DNA of 64,000 nucleotides from positions 2,108,001-2,172,000 of the forward strand of contig JBLDXI010000019.1 in NCBI GenBank assembly GCA_047495785.1. Direction: 5' to 3'. This DNA comes from Lepidodermella squamata (Eukaryota; Gastrotricha). The notes below the pieces were generated by a model. That model was not told the DNA's origin. It did not search any database and worked only from the letters and a program-made list of their open reading frames with translations. The translations under genes and the position numbers were made by a program. Below, piece by piece: positions 25,906-38,684 of the stretch (the stretch's first letter is position 1; each line of letters begins with the position of its first letter).

Positions 25906-28900
25906 ATGCGGTGGTGTTACTCCTTCGCCGTTTTTATATCGCTTTGCGCGTCGATTGCCGCTTACCCCGCGTTTTATATTCGAATCCCAAACGGCGACAA
26001 AGTGCCGCACGTTTGCCCGGCGCCCTCGAGCGACCCGGCCTCGAAACGCTGGCCAGCTGTCGGCCATTGGCGGTCGAAAGGCGGCGATGGATCGCGCAAC
26101 TCGTTAAACCCATTCGGGCGTGACTTTGCGCTCAATCGCTTCCAATGGACTGTTGCGCTGTGCCGCAACGATTCTGACCTAGATGGCCGGACAAATGGCG
26201 AGGAATTGGGCGATCCTGATTGCACGTGGTCGATGACGAGCCACGCGCCGCCGTCTGGTAAGGTTTTGTCTCACCCTGGCGTCTGCGAGCCGCTTGAATC
26301 GCCGATCTGTGCCGAGATTAACTCGCCCCACCTCGCGACTGAATGCCCGAATCACGTCGAGGCGAAAACGCTGATTGAGGAGGCTGAGTCTGAGGAACTG
26401 GCCTGCCCGCCGATAACCGCGACTTTGGTCAAGAAATTCGATTTGAAACTCGCCGGTGGGCCTGCGTTGGTTTCAATGACCGAGGACGTTTCGACGAAGG
26501 ATTTTGTGCATTTTTGCCAGACGTTCACACTGCCGGCCGATCAGCCGTATCATTTGATAGCGTTGAAGCCGACGACGTCGCAGGATGACATATTTTTTAT
26601 CAGTCACGTGACCATGCATGCGTGTACCGATCAGGTCGATTCGTTTAACTTGGCGGCGATTGGCGGGCTCAATCAACCGAGTCGAACGGCGTGCCAACTG
26701 CTGAAGCCATGCACGAAGCTGGTCGGAACTTGGAAATTTGACCCTCAGTAATTTTGATTGGATTTTCTTTTACAAATTTTTCTTGAATAGGTCCAAGTGT
26801 CGTATAAAATTCTCGGTATAGTTTCATAGCTTCACATTTTTTCACGTCCTTATTCGGACAAAAAATTGTTGCCTCAAATTAGTGGCAAGGGTTCTAAAAT
26901 TTTGAGAGCGGATTTTTTCCTGAGTGATAAGGCAATTTAATGACGGCTTTCCTAAATAAAAATATACAATGCTCTGATTTTTGGCCTTTGATTTCAATTC
27001 CCATAGCAAAGCTAATTATCTAAGATTTTCCAACTGGAGAGATTTCATCGGAAAACTTTTGGAGAATTTTCGTAATTTTTTGTGCAATTTCCGACGAAGC
27101 GCAGCAATTTTCTAGAAGGGACATACATAATCATTTACACCTTCAACCATCGAAATTGCAATTTTTAGCCAGTTTTTCAATTTTTTAACTTTTCCAATTT
27201 CTTATAGACAGCCTAAAAAATTGGAAACTGTTTACCTGTTTCTTCTGATCTTATCTTTTAGACGAAATTAAGTTTCGATTATTTTTTAAGATTTTTTTAA
27301 ATGGTCCACAGAATTTTCAAATTGCTCGATATAAATTATATGTTAATTACGTGGGGCGTCAACTCATCCGCGGTCAACTCGTCCGCGACAACTCATCCGC
27401 GACAACTCATCCGTGGACAACTCATCCGAAATTAAATAAATATTTAAATAATTATTTTTAGTGACAACTCATCCGGTGACAACTGGTCCGGCCAGGCCGA
27501 GTTGACGCGGATGAGTTGTCACTAAAATTAAATAATTAATTATTTTTTAATTATTTAAATTCTGGGACAACTCGTCCACGGTCAACTCATCCGAAATTCG
27601 AAATATAACATTTGTTGGTAAATTCAGGATGAGTTGGCGCGGATGACTTGTCCGTAGACGAGTTGTCCCAGAATTTAAATAATTAAAAAATAATTAATTA
27701 TTTAATTTTAGTGACAACTCATCCGCGACAACTCGGCCGGGCCGGACCAGTTGTCACCGGATGAGTTGTCACTAAAAATAATTATTTAAATATTTATTTA
27801 ATTTCGGATGAGTTGTCCACGGATGAGTTGTCGCGGATGACTTGTCACCGGATGACTTGTCGCGGACGAGTTGACATTTCACCGTTAATTACGATGAAAT
27901 TCGGCGCAAATATATCCGAAAATCTACTGAAACCTGCTTCATTTAAAACAGTTGAGGCTATTTTTTAGACATATTTTTAAATTTTTAAATATTTTATGAT
28001 TTCAAGGTCGCGGGTTGTCGCAAAGCCTAATTTGAGGCTCTAGCACTAGATTTTACAAAAAGGGTTGGAACTCTCCCTGGATTTTTTGGGTCAATCAAGG
28101 AAAAAGTCGAAGAATCTTATAATTTTGGGTCATTTTAATTAATTTTTCTTAATTAATTTAAGTTTATTTACAACTTAATTTCCCCTTTTTATAGAGCCAA
28201 AGCACCAATTGTTTGCCTGTCGCCTATCGTCGGTGTTCGATTCGGCTCGGAGCGCTTTCAGAAAGTTGTCGTCGATTTCTACTTCGCCTTCCGCCTCGAC
28301 CATCCCAACAGCACCAGCCCGAATATTGACGTCAGTTCATCCGGCATCACGTTGTACTACACACCGAAACTCCGCCGCTTCGACATGGGCGTCATGCTGC
28401 TCGGCGAAAATTACATGAAAATCCCGCCCGACACCAGTCTATTCAACGTCACGTCCCACTTACCCCAACCTTGCCTATCGAAATTGACGAATAATCAAGT
28501 TATTACGCCGACCGAAGCGACGCTGCATGGCAATAAGATGTTTCAAACAATGCAACTTTTGTTACAGCCGTTTAACCAGCCGTTGCGGCAGACGCTGGAA
28601 ATGGCGGCGACAGACCGTGACGAAAGCTTTGACTCGCCGTTTTTTGTCAGCCGCATCGGCAATTTGCAAGTGAAGCCGGTGGACAGTTTGCTGCTCAAGT
28701 GTAGCTATGACTCGGTTGATTTGGATCGATTCACGTTTTTCGGCCCGTTGCCTGATGGCGAAATGTGCTATGCGACCATCAGCTTTTTCCCAGCCAATAA
28801 CGCCACGGTAACTTTTTTAATTTATTTTACGCTTCATTTTTGTTAGATGAGAATCATCAGACCGAAAGTTATCACATAAATTATGATCGAAAAATGCTAC

Positions 28901-30752
28901 TTTGAATTTCCAGTCAGTTTTGCCTGAAATTTCAGGCTTGGTATTTTATTGGATTTTTGGGCCCTATAAATTCTACTCGAAATCAAAAGTTCACACAACT
29001 AATTCCGCAACAAAAACTTAACTCGGAACTTGTACCCCCCCCCCCCCCCCCCCCGATTCTAATTTATTGCGAAAACCTTCAACTTATTTTTCAGTTTAGC
29101 GGAACCAATTTCTAATCATCGATCAAGCGCCAATTTTTTCAATATTTGCGTCACCATTTTTTGAGTTTGCATAATAAATTTAAAGACAGTCTATTCAGTT
29201 GACCTAAAGGAAGGGGCACTGCCATCCATTTTTCGCGATCTACCGGAAAATTTCGAAATTTATCGGAAAAAAACCCGGAAAAATTCGGTAATTATATCGG
29301 TATTTTACTCGATAGGACCAATTTCTCTATATTTTTATTGCTGTTGTTAAATTTTATACTGACTAGGGCATTTCAGGAACTTAAACAGCTTTTCTACCGG
29401 AGATCGAAGCAAAACTGGGGTTGAATTATTAGGAGGTCTTGCTCTGTCCTTATCCGCGGTCCTGCCTGTAATTCGGTATTTATGGTAGCTATAATTAAAT
29501 TAGTTCTGATGGCGCTTGAAGCCATGAGTTGGTGAATCGCCTCTGATCCAAAGCCTTTTTGATACCTTATCCATATATTTACCTTGGCTGATTGTGACAA
29601 TGAAAATTAGATATAAATAAGGATGGTATTGTGTTTTTTGAAGTAAATAGATGGTTTCATGTCTTGGAAACTAATTACTTCGAAGCCGTATTTTTCCGTA
29701 GTTAGAGCATTAAGAACGGTGTTCAGCTCCTTAACCTTTCCCGACGATGCAAACGCGAGTGTTGAGGCCGTAATTATTAGAAACTATGAGATCCACGCTA
29801 AAACATAGCAACGGTTGTCAAGGAGCTTTTTCTCGTAAACTGTTTAGTTCCACAACTCGAAATTTTTATTGGAGCTATAAGAATTTTTATTGCTTACCTA
29901 AAATTAGGTTCCGCAAAATGCCGATTTGGTTCCGCTAAAAGACATTTTGTTTTAGTTTTACTAAGGGCCAAGCATAGGTCTTTCCAAACGCTTTTCAGTA
30001 AAATGTTTTTTTTTGAGATATGCAGATCTTTTTCATTTATAACTAACACTGAAGTCGATTTTATGACTGCATATAAACAGAATTAAGACGAACAAATTTC
30101 ACTATATATGTAACTCTGAGTTCACTCAAATAAATTGATTGTCTTTTTTATTTCAGTGGTTCATCGATGCGACTCAATACGGAGGCATCAGTGCATGTCC
30201 AGCCTCGAATATTATCGACGGTTGTCCTTACCAATCTTTCGCCTCGTAAATATTCCCACCCGAACTTTGACCTAATTTTCGCCGATTATTTTTTACCCCA
30301 GAAAATACCAAGACGTATTGCGAAATTTGCGCCAAGCCTGCGACAGCATGTCGTACCCGCCCGCGTCGTGCCCAACCGAGTGTAAAACGCTCATCGTCCG
30401 CGAGGACCTGCTCGGCCACGACTGCCTCGTCGGCGATGTCTTCCAGAAAATCGTGCGAACGCCCGAGCTCATGACCGCCTCGGTGCCGTTCACGCCGTTC
30501 GAGGCGTCCAGCGTAGCCGGCACCATCGACCTGTGCCGGCTCGAGGTCTACGCGATTGTCATCGAAAAGTCGGGCCTTAAAAACTCGCTGAATAAAACGC
30601 TCGAGAGCGAGTACGCCCTGGCTAGGGTGGAGACATGCCGCGCGTCGCTACACTCATCATCACCGGCCTCAATTTATTTCTACCTAGTTTTAGTAACGCT
30701 CTCTGCCTGCCAATTATTATCATCATCTCGACGTAATTTACTTGTGCCATGA
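25906..30752 (+). CDS. Secreted temptin-domain / copper type II monooxygenase-like fusion
   Basis: 664-residue predicted protein. Exons are 25906-26747, 28195-28807, 30157-30245 and 30302-30752; phases 2, 0 and 2 close. A signal peptide (about residues 1-20) is followed by a temptin-like domain: YIRIPNGDKVPHVCPAP, a VGHWRSKGG stretch, NPFGRDF and WTVALCRNDSDLDGRTNGEELGDPDC. From about residue 150 it matches the DBH/PHM/MOXD fold (HFCQTFTLPADQPYHLI, SSGITLYYTPKLRRFDMGVM, VKPVDSLLLKCSYDS, GEMCYA). Aligned by eye, most copper-ligand histidines are missing: the HH pair is SH, the HY position is YF and HTH is MQL; the methionine ligand is kept. The C-terminal SIYFYLVLVTLSACQLL tail could be a membrane or GPI anchor signal. 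It may be a pseudoenzyme or a pheromone-type protein; function is inferred only. Confidence 0.82.
27351..27883. mobile_element. Foldback element (MULE-type MITE) with perfect 9-bp duplication
   Basis: A 533-bp nearly complete palindrome in intron 1 of the monooxygenase-like gene. The arms of about 235 bp are built from many copies of an 11-mer like CAACTCATCCG (or its complement) alternating with AT-rich blocks. The flanks carry the 9-bp duplication GTTAATTAC at 27342-27350 and 27884-27892. The right end read inwards starts GGTG, the left GTG. A 9-bp duplication with long inverted arms is characteristic of Mutator-like foldback elements. No coding capacity. Confidence 0.85.
29035..29054. repeat. 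Poly-C run of 20
   Basis: Twenty consecutive cytosines in intron 2 of the monooxygenase-like gene; the complementary strand could form a G-quadruplex. Exact length may be affected by sequencing. Confidence 0.9.
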
Positions 30753-30900
30753 TGTCCGTGAGATAATATACACGTGTTACAGATAGTATTTTTTTCTGTG
30801 AAATTTTTTCGAACAAAATAAAAATTTATGAAAAAATGTTTTTTATTGACTTGCAAATATCTGGAGAATATTTCAATGATCTTCTTATAAAATTGTGGTG

Positions 30901-32368
30901 TTATTTTTTATAGACGACGGGTATATTCCGATGCCGCCTGGTTTTGACTCGGTATTCGTCCCAGTTGTAATAGCTTTTGATACTGAAAAAAATTACAGAA
31001 TTAATCACGCGAATAAGTGATAGAAAATCCAAATTTTTAAGAATTTTCCAGAATGTGAATTCAATATCTTATAGATTTCCTTACAAAGATGGAAAATGTT
31101 AAAAAATGATGCATAAAAAATGGGGACGGAAAATTATTAAGGAAATCACCAAGTAGCCAACCTAAATTATAGGACCCAGCGCTAGATTTTCCCAACTTTA
31201 ATGGCCTTTAAAGGCGAAATCGAATTCGAGTTTTAAGTCTTCGATTCCAATTTCAATTTTTCTAGAGCATGTCAAACCGATAGCAATCGATTTTCAAGCA
31301 TAAAATTCACTAATCGGGGATTTTCCCAAAATCAACAGTTTAGGAAGCCAACTAGGAAAATTTCCTCCCCAACAGCTGACATGACAGCTGATGGTACCAG
31401 GTATAGCTAAAAAAGTTTCAGTGTAATTGGGGGCATCAGTACTCGCCAACAGAAATAAGTCGGATGAAGGTAGTCTAAATGACTGAAATTTGGTGATGAA
31501 ACCTGAATATTTATTTTTAGTTTTGCTAATAATAACACCCTAATATGAAAATCCTATATTATACCATTGTTTAGGAGGTCGAACGCTCCAGTGGCCGTTC
31601 GGCATGCAGTAGACATCGCTTGGAAACACGACTTCACTGGCTCGATTGCAGACGAAATGCAAGTGGGAATTGACTTTGTAAAGCCGACGGGTTCCCGGGA
31701 AAGCTAAGGATGACTGATCGTGATCGACGGATACCGGCCCCTTAGGATCAGCAACCCAACTCGGCAAAACACAGGCAACAGCTGCAAGAAAAAAATTAGA
31801 AAGTTTTCGAACTTGAAATTTCTAAATTTGAAATTTGGAATTTTTTCAAGATTTTTTTAATTAGCTATCCCTCATTATATCTAAAGCTCACGATGAAAAA
31901 TTGATGAAAATAAAAAATCGTTTGAAATTTGAAAATAAATTATGGCACAAGCTCTTGTCCGAAATTGGGTCAAAACTTTAAAAGCAGGGAAAAAGTTTTA
32001 AATTTACGTTTGCATCTGCCGACATTGTGCGACCATTTTCCAGTGTTGGTACAAAAAGCTTCATGAGCTTCACTGGTACCCATTGTAAATCCAGTTTTAC
32101 AGTTCATTTTGACGATTGAACCCGGCGGTACGGTGCCATGGCGGTGGTACATCATAGCCGGGCCGGCTAGGAATGTCTCGACGTAGCCGTAAGGATCCGA
32201 AGGCAGCGTACAAGCCCTAATATATCCATCCTAATTAAGAATTAATTAGACCATGAACTTGTTTAATGAAAAAAATTTACAAACCTCATCATGGTACCTT
32301 GAAAGATACGCAGCATGGCTGGTATCAATGAAGAGGCAGATTCCTAATAAGATGAGCGCTCCAACCAT
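30901..32368 (-). CDS. Secreted protein with two sushi (CCP) domains
   Basis: Predicted 201-residue secreted protein. Exons (minus) are 32368-32285, 32230-32008, 31781-31565 and 30982-30901; phases 0, 1 and 2 close. Exon 1 is a signal peptide (MVGALILLGICLFIDTSHAA). Exon 2 encodes one sushi domain with the expected order: CTLPSD, then VPPGSIVKMNCKTGF, FCTNTGKW and GRC. Exon 3 encodes a second: ACVLPSW, LHFVCNR, VYCMPNGHWSV, with its last cysteine created at the exon 3-4 junction. The C-terminus is basic (KTRRHRN). It is convergent with the monooxygenase-like gene, stop codons about 150 bases apart. Sushi domains mediate extracellular protein binding; the partner is unknown. The donor of intron 1 (GTTTGT) is weak. 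Confidence 0.75.
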
Positions 32369-34155
32369 TTGTCGAAAATTCAGAAAATTATTGCTGCGAC
32401 GAAAGTAATGACAATAAAAATTATCACGCGCCATAATATCACTTTCGCACCAAATAATAAAGCGTCGATATATAAAGAAAAACAAATAAACAGCAATAAA
32501 ATAAAATAAAATGTTACAAATTGGTATAAATGATTCCTAAAGAAATGAAATTATGCTATGCGCGCGCGCTTTTTACGCGAGCAAATTTTTGCGAGAGAGT
32601 CAATGAAAGGCTGCTGTTGTAAACAAGACAGCAGATACGGCCGATGATTTTTGTCGGCGCGCGCAGTATTGTCAACTGTCACGCTGCCGACGTTTTTGGC
32701 GGCGGGATAAAACAATGATAATTAACGACAATGGGCTGGGTTTTTGCGCGCTCAAAGACAGCGACGCGCATTTATTTTGCGCGCACCTGTTGATAAATAT
32801 TGTTATTTATTGTTTGTTTCTTATACAGCGATCACGCTTCACTGCACCGGCGCTTTCTCTTCATCTTGAATATGAAGGCGGCTCGAAAACTGCTGGCGTG
32901 TTGGCGGCTTGTGAGTTGTGAGTCACGAAATTTTAATAAAACACCACTCAAGTGATACGTGGTAAAATGTCCCTAGAGTCAACATTTACGCTTCGTTAAA
33001 TAAAACAAACCTTGCGTTTTTTCTGATTTTAATATTCTGTACCCTTTATACCCATGAGGGAATTGAAATTTCGAATAAAACTTCAACATCAGGATCTCCA
33101 TGGGTATTTATTATTTCAATTCAAGTTTTTTCGTTTTATTATTCTGGTCTGCGAAATATGAGCCTGGTATTTTTTTTATTGCTCTTGTTGGTCACACTTT
33201 ATTTAATGTTGACCGACCTTCATTGCACGCAAAATGACAAGTTGGGAAACATTATTTCTAGAAAATTGGGTTAAACAACAAATTTAAACGAGCACCATGG
33301 CTTTTTACGTTGGCAATTTGCTGGAAAACAATACTGTATACCCTATTGCCCTGGGATTGTTTACTACAGGTTGGCCGCAAAAAAGCCGCAAGGGGCGAAG
33401 TTCATTGACTGGAGTGCGCAGAAGTGGGGAGTTCCAAAAAATGAAGAAATTTGAAGCATTTCTTGAAATTGATGCGCCACTTATGAAACTCGACTTTGAG
33501 TTCAAATTTAACGAGTCCACTTGCCACTTCAAAGTAATTAATTTTATCCAATAAAATGCAGGACTTCGAAGTTCCACCTTACTCCTTACCTCGAAAGGAG
33601 CATCAAGATTCAGAATGTTTATTGCGATTTCTGAATTTTAGGTATTTTATTAATCGTAAAAGCTAGCCCGGTCTGTCACAAATATCTTTTATTTTTTTAA
33701 CTCATTCAACAATTTTTCATTGCACAATAAAAACACGTTATGATTCTTCGACGAACTGTTCACATTCTGATGCATATTTATCATCAATATTCTAGTACCA
33801 ACAAGCAACAACACGTATAAGGTTAGCAGGCAGCTTATAAGATACGCTCACTTGAAGTAGTCGCAAATTTTTTAATGGCAGTCAAGTTCAAGGTGAGAGT
33901 AATTTCATGAAAGACAGCTGAGTCATAACTTTCTAAATCAGGTCACATTATTATTTGTGTTTAAAACGCATTAAAAATAATTAAAAAATTCCACGTCCAA
34001 GCAATAATAAAAGATGCGCGTACTAATGATGATAAGAATAAAATGGGACATGAGGGTGCCGTACGTTTTCAACGCAATTATTTTTTCAAGCAGAAGAGGG
34101 AAGATAATATAATTAAGCACCGATTTTTTTACATTAAATTTAAGGAGGATTTTTC
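32369..34155. other. Intergenic, no feature recognised
   Basis: About 1.8 kb upstream of the sushi gene and downstream of FUT-D. An 85-codon plus-strand frame at 33297-33554 begins in a good ATG context but has no recognisable motif and no splice partner. The remainder is AT-rich. Confidence 0.4.
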
Positions 34156-36704
34156 TCACTGAACAGAGAACATCGAATCAGGCGGGGACGGTTCACATTT
34201 GCCGAAGACAGCCCGAACGTTGTCACTGTCCATGGGCCGGCTAACGTGCGCCGGGTGGTGCGCTTCGTCCCATAAAGCGGCGCAAAAACTGCGCCATTTA
34301 TTGACAAACGGAAACGGGTCAATGCCGTGGTAATACTGCCAATCGTAAAGATCGCGCAATTTTTGTGGCGATTTCGGCAGGGATTTCGTTAAAAACGCCG
34401 CCAATCCGCTCAAATTGCCAGGCATATAATCGCGAACGTCGATGAAAGATGCCTTCGGAACGCCTAAAATTGAATAATCGACATCGCCGTGTAACGCTAT
34501 GGGTATCAAGCCGTGGTGTAGGCTTAAATTAAGGCCTCGGAACAACTTTTCCGTAACGTAATCGTCGCAAATTGAGTTTTCAAACGACAGGTAGTAGCGG
34601 TATTTCGAGAAAAATTCCGCGTTTTCTTCCGGGTTCCACTCTGGCGCCGTGTTGCCGGTACAGGCGCCGAACTGGTCGACCTTAACGCCGTAGTTGCGTA
34701 GGGTGTCTACAATTTTTTCTCGCTTTGACAACGTGTCGCAATGCGAGACAATCCACAACGCGTCCAGCGGCCGATTGGCGAAAGATTTGACGAATCTTTC
34801 GATTTTTCGCCTCCGTTCCTGTTGCCGGGTCTTTGTTGGGACAATCCAGCCGTATGGGAATCTTATCGTTGATTTTGAGCTGTAGCTTATTGTCCAATTG
34901 AAAGTCGAGACATTAACGATATAAGCCCACAAGTCGTCGGTGAACGTCATCGAGGGCGGTTCCATTGAGAAGAAAATCCAGCGTTGGTTCGGGGTTCGGA
35001 ATTGCGGCTCATCTGTTCCGACGGAGTAATCGCGGCCGTGGAAAAGCACGGCGTCCGTTTGGTTCAGCAAAGATCGATCAGTTGTTAGATAGCATCGCCG
35101 GCTCGAACCATCATCTAGTTCGATGTAGGGGCCGCGGTTTAATTCGAACCAGCCTGTCCACGTTGCGTCTCCAAACCAGGGTGTCCATAATAAAACCTGA
35201 AAAATAATGGCATATTAAAAGTCAACGAATCTTAGCAAAATATCGATAGCTGTTATAGCTATTATAAATTGAATTTAAGAAGAAATAAATTTGAACAGCA
35301 ATTTCAAGCCATGCAATTTCAGATTTGGTTGTTCGAGACAAGAGCATCTCGTGCTTTGGAAAATAAACCAGGTTTTTAAGCCTATGTAACTAACAAATGG
35401 ATTGACAAATTAGGTCCGACCAGGGATGTAACATGTCTCCTTTCGCGAGCTATATCAAGGGAGCGAAATTTTCGGCGAAATCAGTATTGAATTTAGAGGA
35501 GATTTTCAGCAAATATTACCGTGAAAACTGGGAGATTCGGCTAAAAGGTTAAGCACTGGCTGTTGAAATCGTAAATAAAATTTAGTCGATTTTCAAACAA
35601 TAACAACCTGGTATCCATTTTTTTCTTTGCATTAATTATGTCATGGGTTATAAGAAAGAAATGGGGAACGATATTCGAACCCTCATAATATTCATAATTG
35701 TAGTCACCCTAAAATGCATTTTCCCAGAAGTTCCGCATTCATTTTTTAACTTCAAACTTTTTTAGGAAATTCAACTAATTTGGTTTTTAAATTAAACATA
35801 ACGAGAGAATATTCCATCTTTTCTCCGCGATTTAACCGAAGAAATAAAAAATTTACCGAAGAAAACCGCGATGGTAACTGGTATTTTACCCGGCTGGGCC
35901 AAATTTCTCCGGAATTTTTAATCCCATTAAATTCCGGAAACATATTTTAAGAAACATATTTGATATCTATTCTCGTGAATTTTTGAATTTTTCTAAAATT
36001 TCTGACCATGAGATATGTGGCTCCCCTCTCATTTATGATCCCTTTTCCGTGTATTTTCTTTGCTTGCGTTACTTATAGGACAACAAAGGTAATAGAAAAA
36101 ACGGCAATTGAGTTTTGATGAGTTTATGAAGAAAAAATTCGTGGGTAGAAGATTTAATTAGGTCTAAAAATAGAAAATTGAACAAAAAAAAGATGGACGA
36201 AAACGACTGAAATTATCCTGGATTGGAGAAATAATAAACAATTCGTTCGTTTGAACTTCAGGACCAATTTTCATCAAACCGCTGAGTTTTAGCTCATGAT
36301 TTTTTAATCCAACCATCCTAAGTGAACATTTAACCTCTTTCTAAAAATTGCGATTAAAGGTTAATTGTTGAAAATTCGGAAAAAATTAATCAAAATTAGG
36401 CAATATAGCTCTACTTATATTCATAAAAATGTTGGGAATCCAGTATTAAAAGTGTACTTTATGGTGATTGCGAAAATATTTGCCATTTTACCATCTTAGG
36501 GTCTTGAGTTAGCGGTTTTGATGTAGTTGTAGTAAGAACCGGGACAGCATCTTCCCCGCTAACTATCGACAGCCGAACAAGGAGGAACCCGGCGAAATTC
36601 AGCACCAAGACACCGGCAATAAGGGCGCTGCGGAAGTTTTTCTGCCGTTTCACGATAAAAATCAACGGCGACGGCGTCGATCGGTCATGATGGTTATTTG
36701 TCAT
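34156..36704 (-). CDS. FUT-D: alpha-1,3-fucosyltransferase (GT10), catalytic domain in a single exon
   Basis: Predicted 417-residue type II Golgi enzyme. Exons (minus) are 36704-36492 and 35196-34156, joined in phase 0. Exon 1 (MTNNHHDRSTPSP) gives a cytosolic tail, membrane segment ALIAGVLVLNFAGFLLV and stem. Exon 2 starts at VLLWTPWFGDATW and runs uninterrupted through RRCYLTTDRSL, FFSMEPPSM, FNWTISYSSKSTIRFPYG, LWIVSHCDTLSKREKI and FENSICDDYVTEKLF to HGLIPIAL. The intron that most paralogs have next to the IVSxC motif is absent. The small insert LHGDVDYSI replaces the usual VYGG, a change near the nucleotide site. Closest to FUT-E. Confidence 0.92.
35640..36085. repeat. Copy of dispersed repeat family R1 in FUT-D intron
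   Basis: Degenerate, inverted relative to the copy at 44.2 kb. It shares TTTACCGAAGAAAACCGCGA, a GGCCAAATTTCTCCGG block and the end sequence TTTGCTTGCGTTACTTAT followed by a decayed GGGACACG terminus. Confidence 0.6.
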
Positions 36705-38457
36705 TGAAAAATCGAAATTGAAAATATTTTTCGAAGAACAGAAGCGAAATGCGCGGCGTGGTGGCAATAAACTTTGTCACATTATTATAGCGCGCTCGCT
36801 TTTACGGAAGTTATTCGGAGGTATAACGCAAGCTGTCAACTGGCCGGAAGAAAGAACAGCAGCAACAGTCTGGCGCCTGCTCGATTTAGCCGGCTCATTC
36901 AACGTTTAAAACATATCTAAATCTTGTCGGTCTGAACAAGGTGAGAAAACATCAATACATACATGCGCATTTCAAGTGCGATGGGATATTTCACGAGAAA
37001 ACACAATATTTAGCAATAATAATCTTTTGATGATAAAACCCTCACTCTCGATTATTAAAATATATCACAAGCACATGTGTGTATAGCCTTTTGACGTGAA
37101 AAAATTAAATAATAATATAATATAAGCTTAATACGCTAGCGTTTGTGTCAAGTATTTGTACAACAAAACATAAAACGCGAAAAAATTCACCTCTAGACGA
37201 CAAAAAATAATAGTGATGATGATGATGTTGGTTTTTAAAATTGCCTATAATCATAATACAAGTGAAAAAATGCACACGTGAGAGCTGTCATCAACTGAAA
37301 AAGGGATTTTCGGAATAAAAAATGCGTATTTAGAGACTTATACCAATCGATTCGTCACGCTGCCCTCTTTCATTTGATACCAGTCTCTAAGCACGTGAAA
37401 AAGATTAAGAAAATATGTTATTTTCCCTGTTAATGGGAATTAGAAGGTGTCGCGGTGGTATTTATTACATGTGGTCGAGCGCACAAGTAAAACATTAAGC
37501 CGAGCAACAAAAATGACAAGACATAAAACACGTGCGGCGGCTACCAGGTATTAATAAAAGACGCACATCGAATCAGAAAAATAAAACGCGCCATTTTTAT
37601 TGCCGCCGCGCACAATTAGTATTTGTTTTAACGCGCTCGCAGAAAAGTCTTAAGATGTTGCATCATCGTCGTCATAATGGTCTCATTATTATTTTGTCGC
37701 CATTTGCGTCAATTGTAGCGTGTGTGTCCTGCGCGCACAATAAATGTCTCGAGACGTTACGAGTGATGATAATGATGATAATGCGGTGAGCCATTTTGTT
37801 AAAAATCTTGATGAGACAACACGCCGTGCGTGACTTGCTTTGAGCTTCCGTTCAGCATCTCTCGTCAGCTAAATCCGCCCTCAATGTAAGGCATCTCTTC
37901 TCACCAGGATAATAATGCTTATATGGGATTTTCTTTGCGCGATGGGCTATAGGTACTACTTGTTGCCTGCAATATACAGGCATATAGTGTCACCTGTTAT
38001 TTGGAGACTAAAGCGGGTAAACATTGCGTAAACAAACGGTAATAATTACTCGCTCGGTTGGTAATTCTAGCAAAAAAACAAAAAAGATGACTTTATAGTG
38101 GATCTCACAGCCACTTGTTATCGCAGTGCCTAGCCTATAGAATAGCACTAATTTTCATTGACCGAGTAATTTATTCAAAAATATGTCATGAATTAATTAG
38201 AAAATCACAATATTTATCACGATATCATGTAGAAATGAACAATTTCAACAGCTAAAAAATGACAAAAAATTCAGCTTGCAGCTATCAGCTTCGCTGAATG
38301 ATGAATAATGATTGATCATTCCCGAAATCCCGAAATTTGTATATCGAAAAAAATTCTAAAAATAGAACGATTGGAAAATAGCAAGTCATTATATCAATCT
38401 TATGATGACTTGATGACTGTCCGAAAATATATTCGGATAATCCAATAATAAATCCAA
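36705..38457. other. Intergenic, no feature recognised
   Basis: About 1.75 kb of AT-rich DNA upstream of FUT-D (its promoter region). No gene, hairpin or repeat family identified. Confidence 0.4.
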
Positions 38458-38520
38458 GGATCGAACTCACGACCGTCATATTATGAGACTGGCTCTTGTC
38501 AAATGAGCCAAGGAGAAACC
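38458..38520 (-). pseudogene. tRNA-Met(CAT)-like fragment
   Basis: The minus strand has CAGTCTCATAATATGACGGT followed by CGTGAGTTCGATCC, closely resembling the anticodon and T arms of eukaryotic elongator tRNA-Met, preceded by a GGCTC...GAGCC stem. The 3' side of the T stem and the acceptor stem do not pair, so it is probably non-functional. Confidence 0.6.
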
Positions 38521-38585
38521 AAGGAGGACTCTTATTCTCGTCGCCCTTTTCACATTGGTCAGATTTATGTTCAAAACGTGAACCG

Positions 38586-38660
38586 TGGCCCAGCCGGGGT
38601 TCGAATCCGCGACCTTCTGTTCACAAGACAGATGCTCTATCTGAGGACAAACGCTCCTAT
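38586..38660 (-). pseudogene. tRNA-Thr(TGT)-like sequence, degenerate
   Basis: The minus strand has a D-arm-like CCTCAGATAGAGC, a perfect anticodon stem TCTGT/ACAGA around loop CTTGTGA (anticodon TGT) and a T-arm GGATTCGAACC. The D loop is too short, one T-stem pair is mismatched and no matching acceptor half is found, so it looks like a relic. Confidence 0.55.
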
Positions 38661-38684
38661 AAGCTGCTGAGGACAAAAAATTAT

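Noticed and set aside
27351-27883. Regular CAACTCATCCG repeats considered as a CRISPR-like array
   Set aside because: The units are arranged as one large palindrome with variable spacing and a target duplication in a eukaryotic intron; no unique spacers.
33297-33554. 85-codon plus-strand frame in a good ATG context
   Set aside because: No motif and a competing frame on the other strand; not supported.
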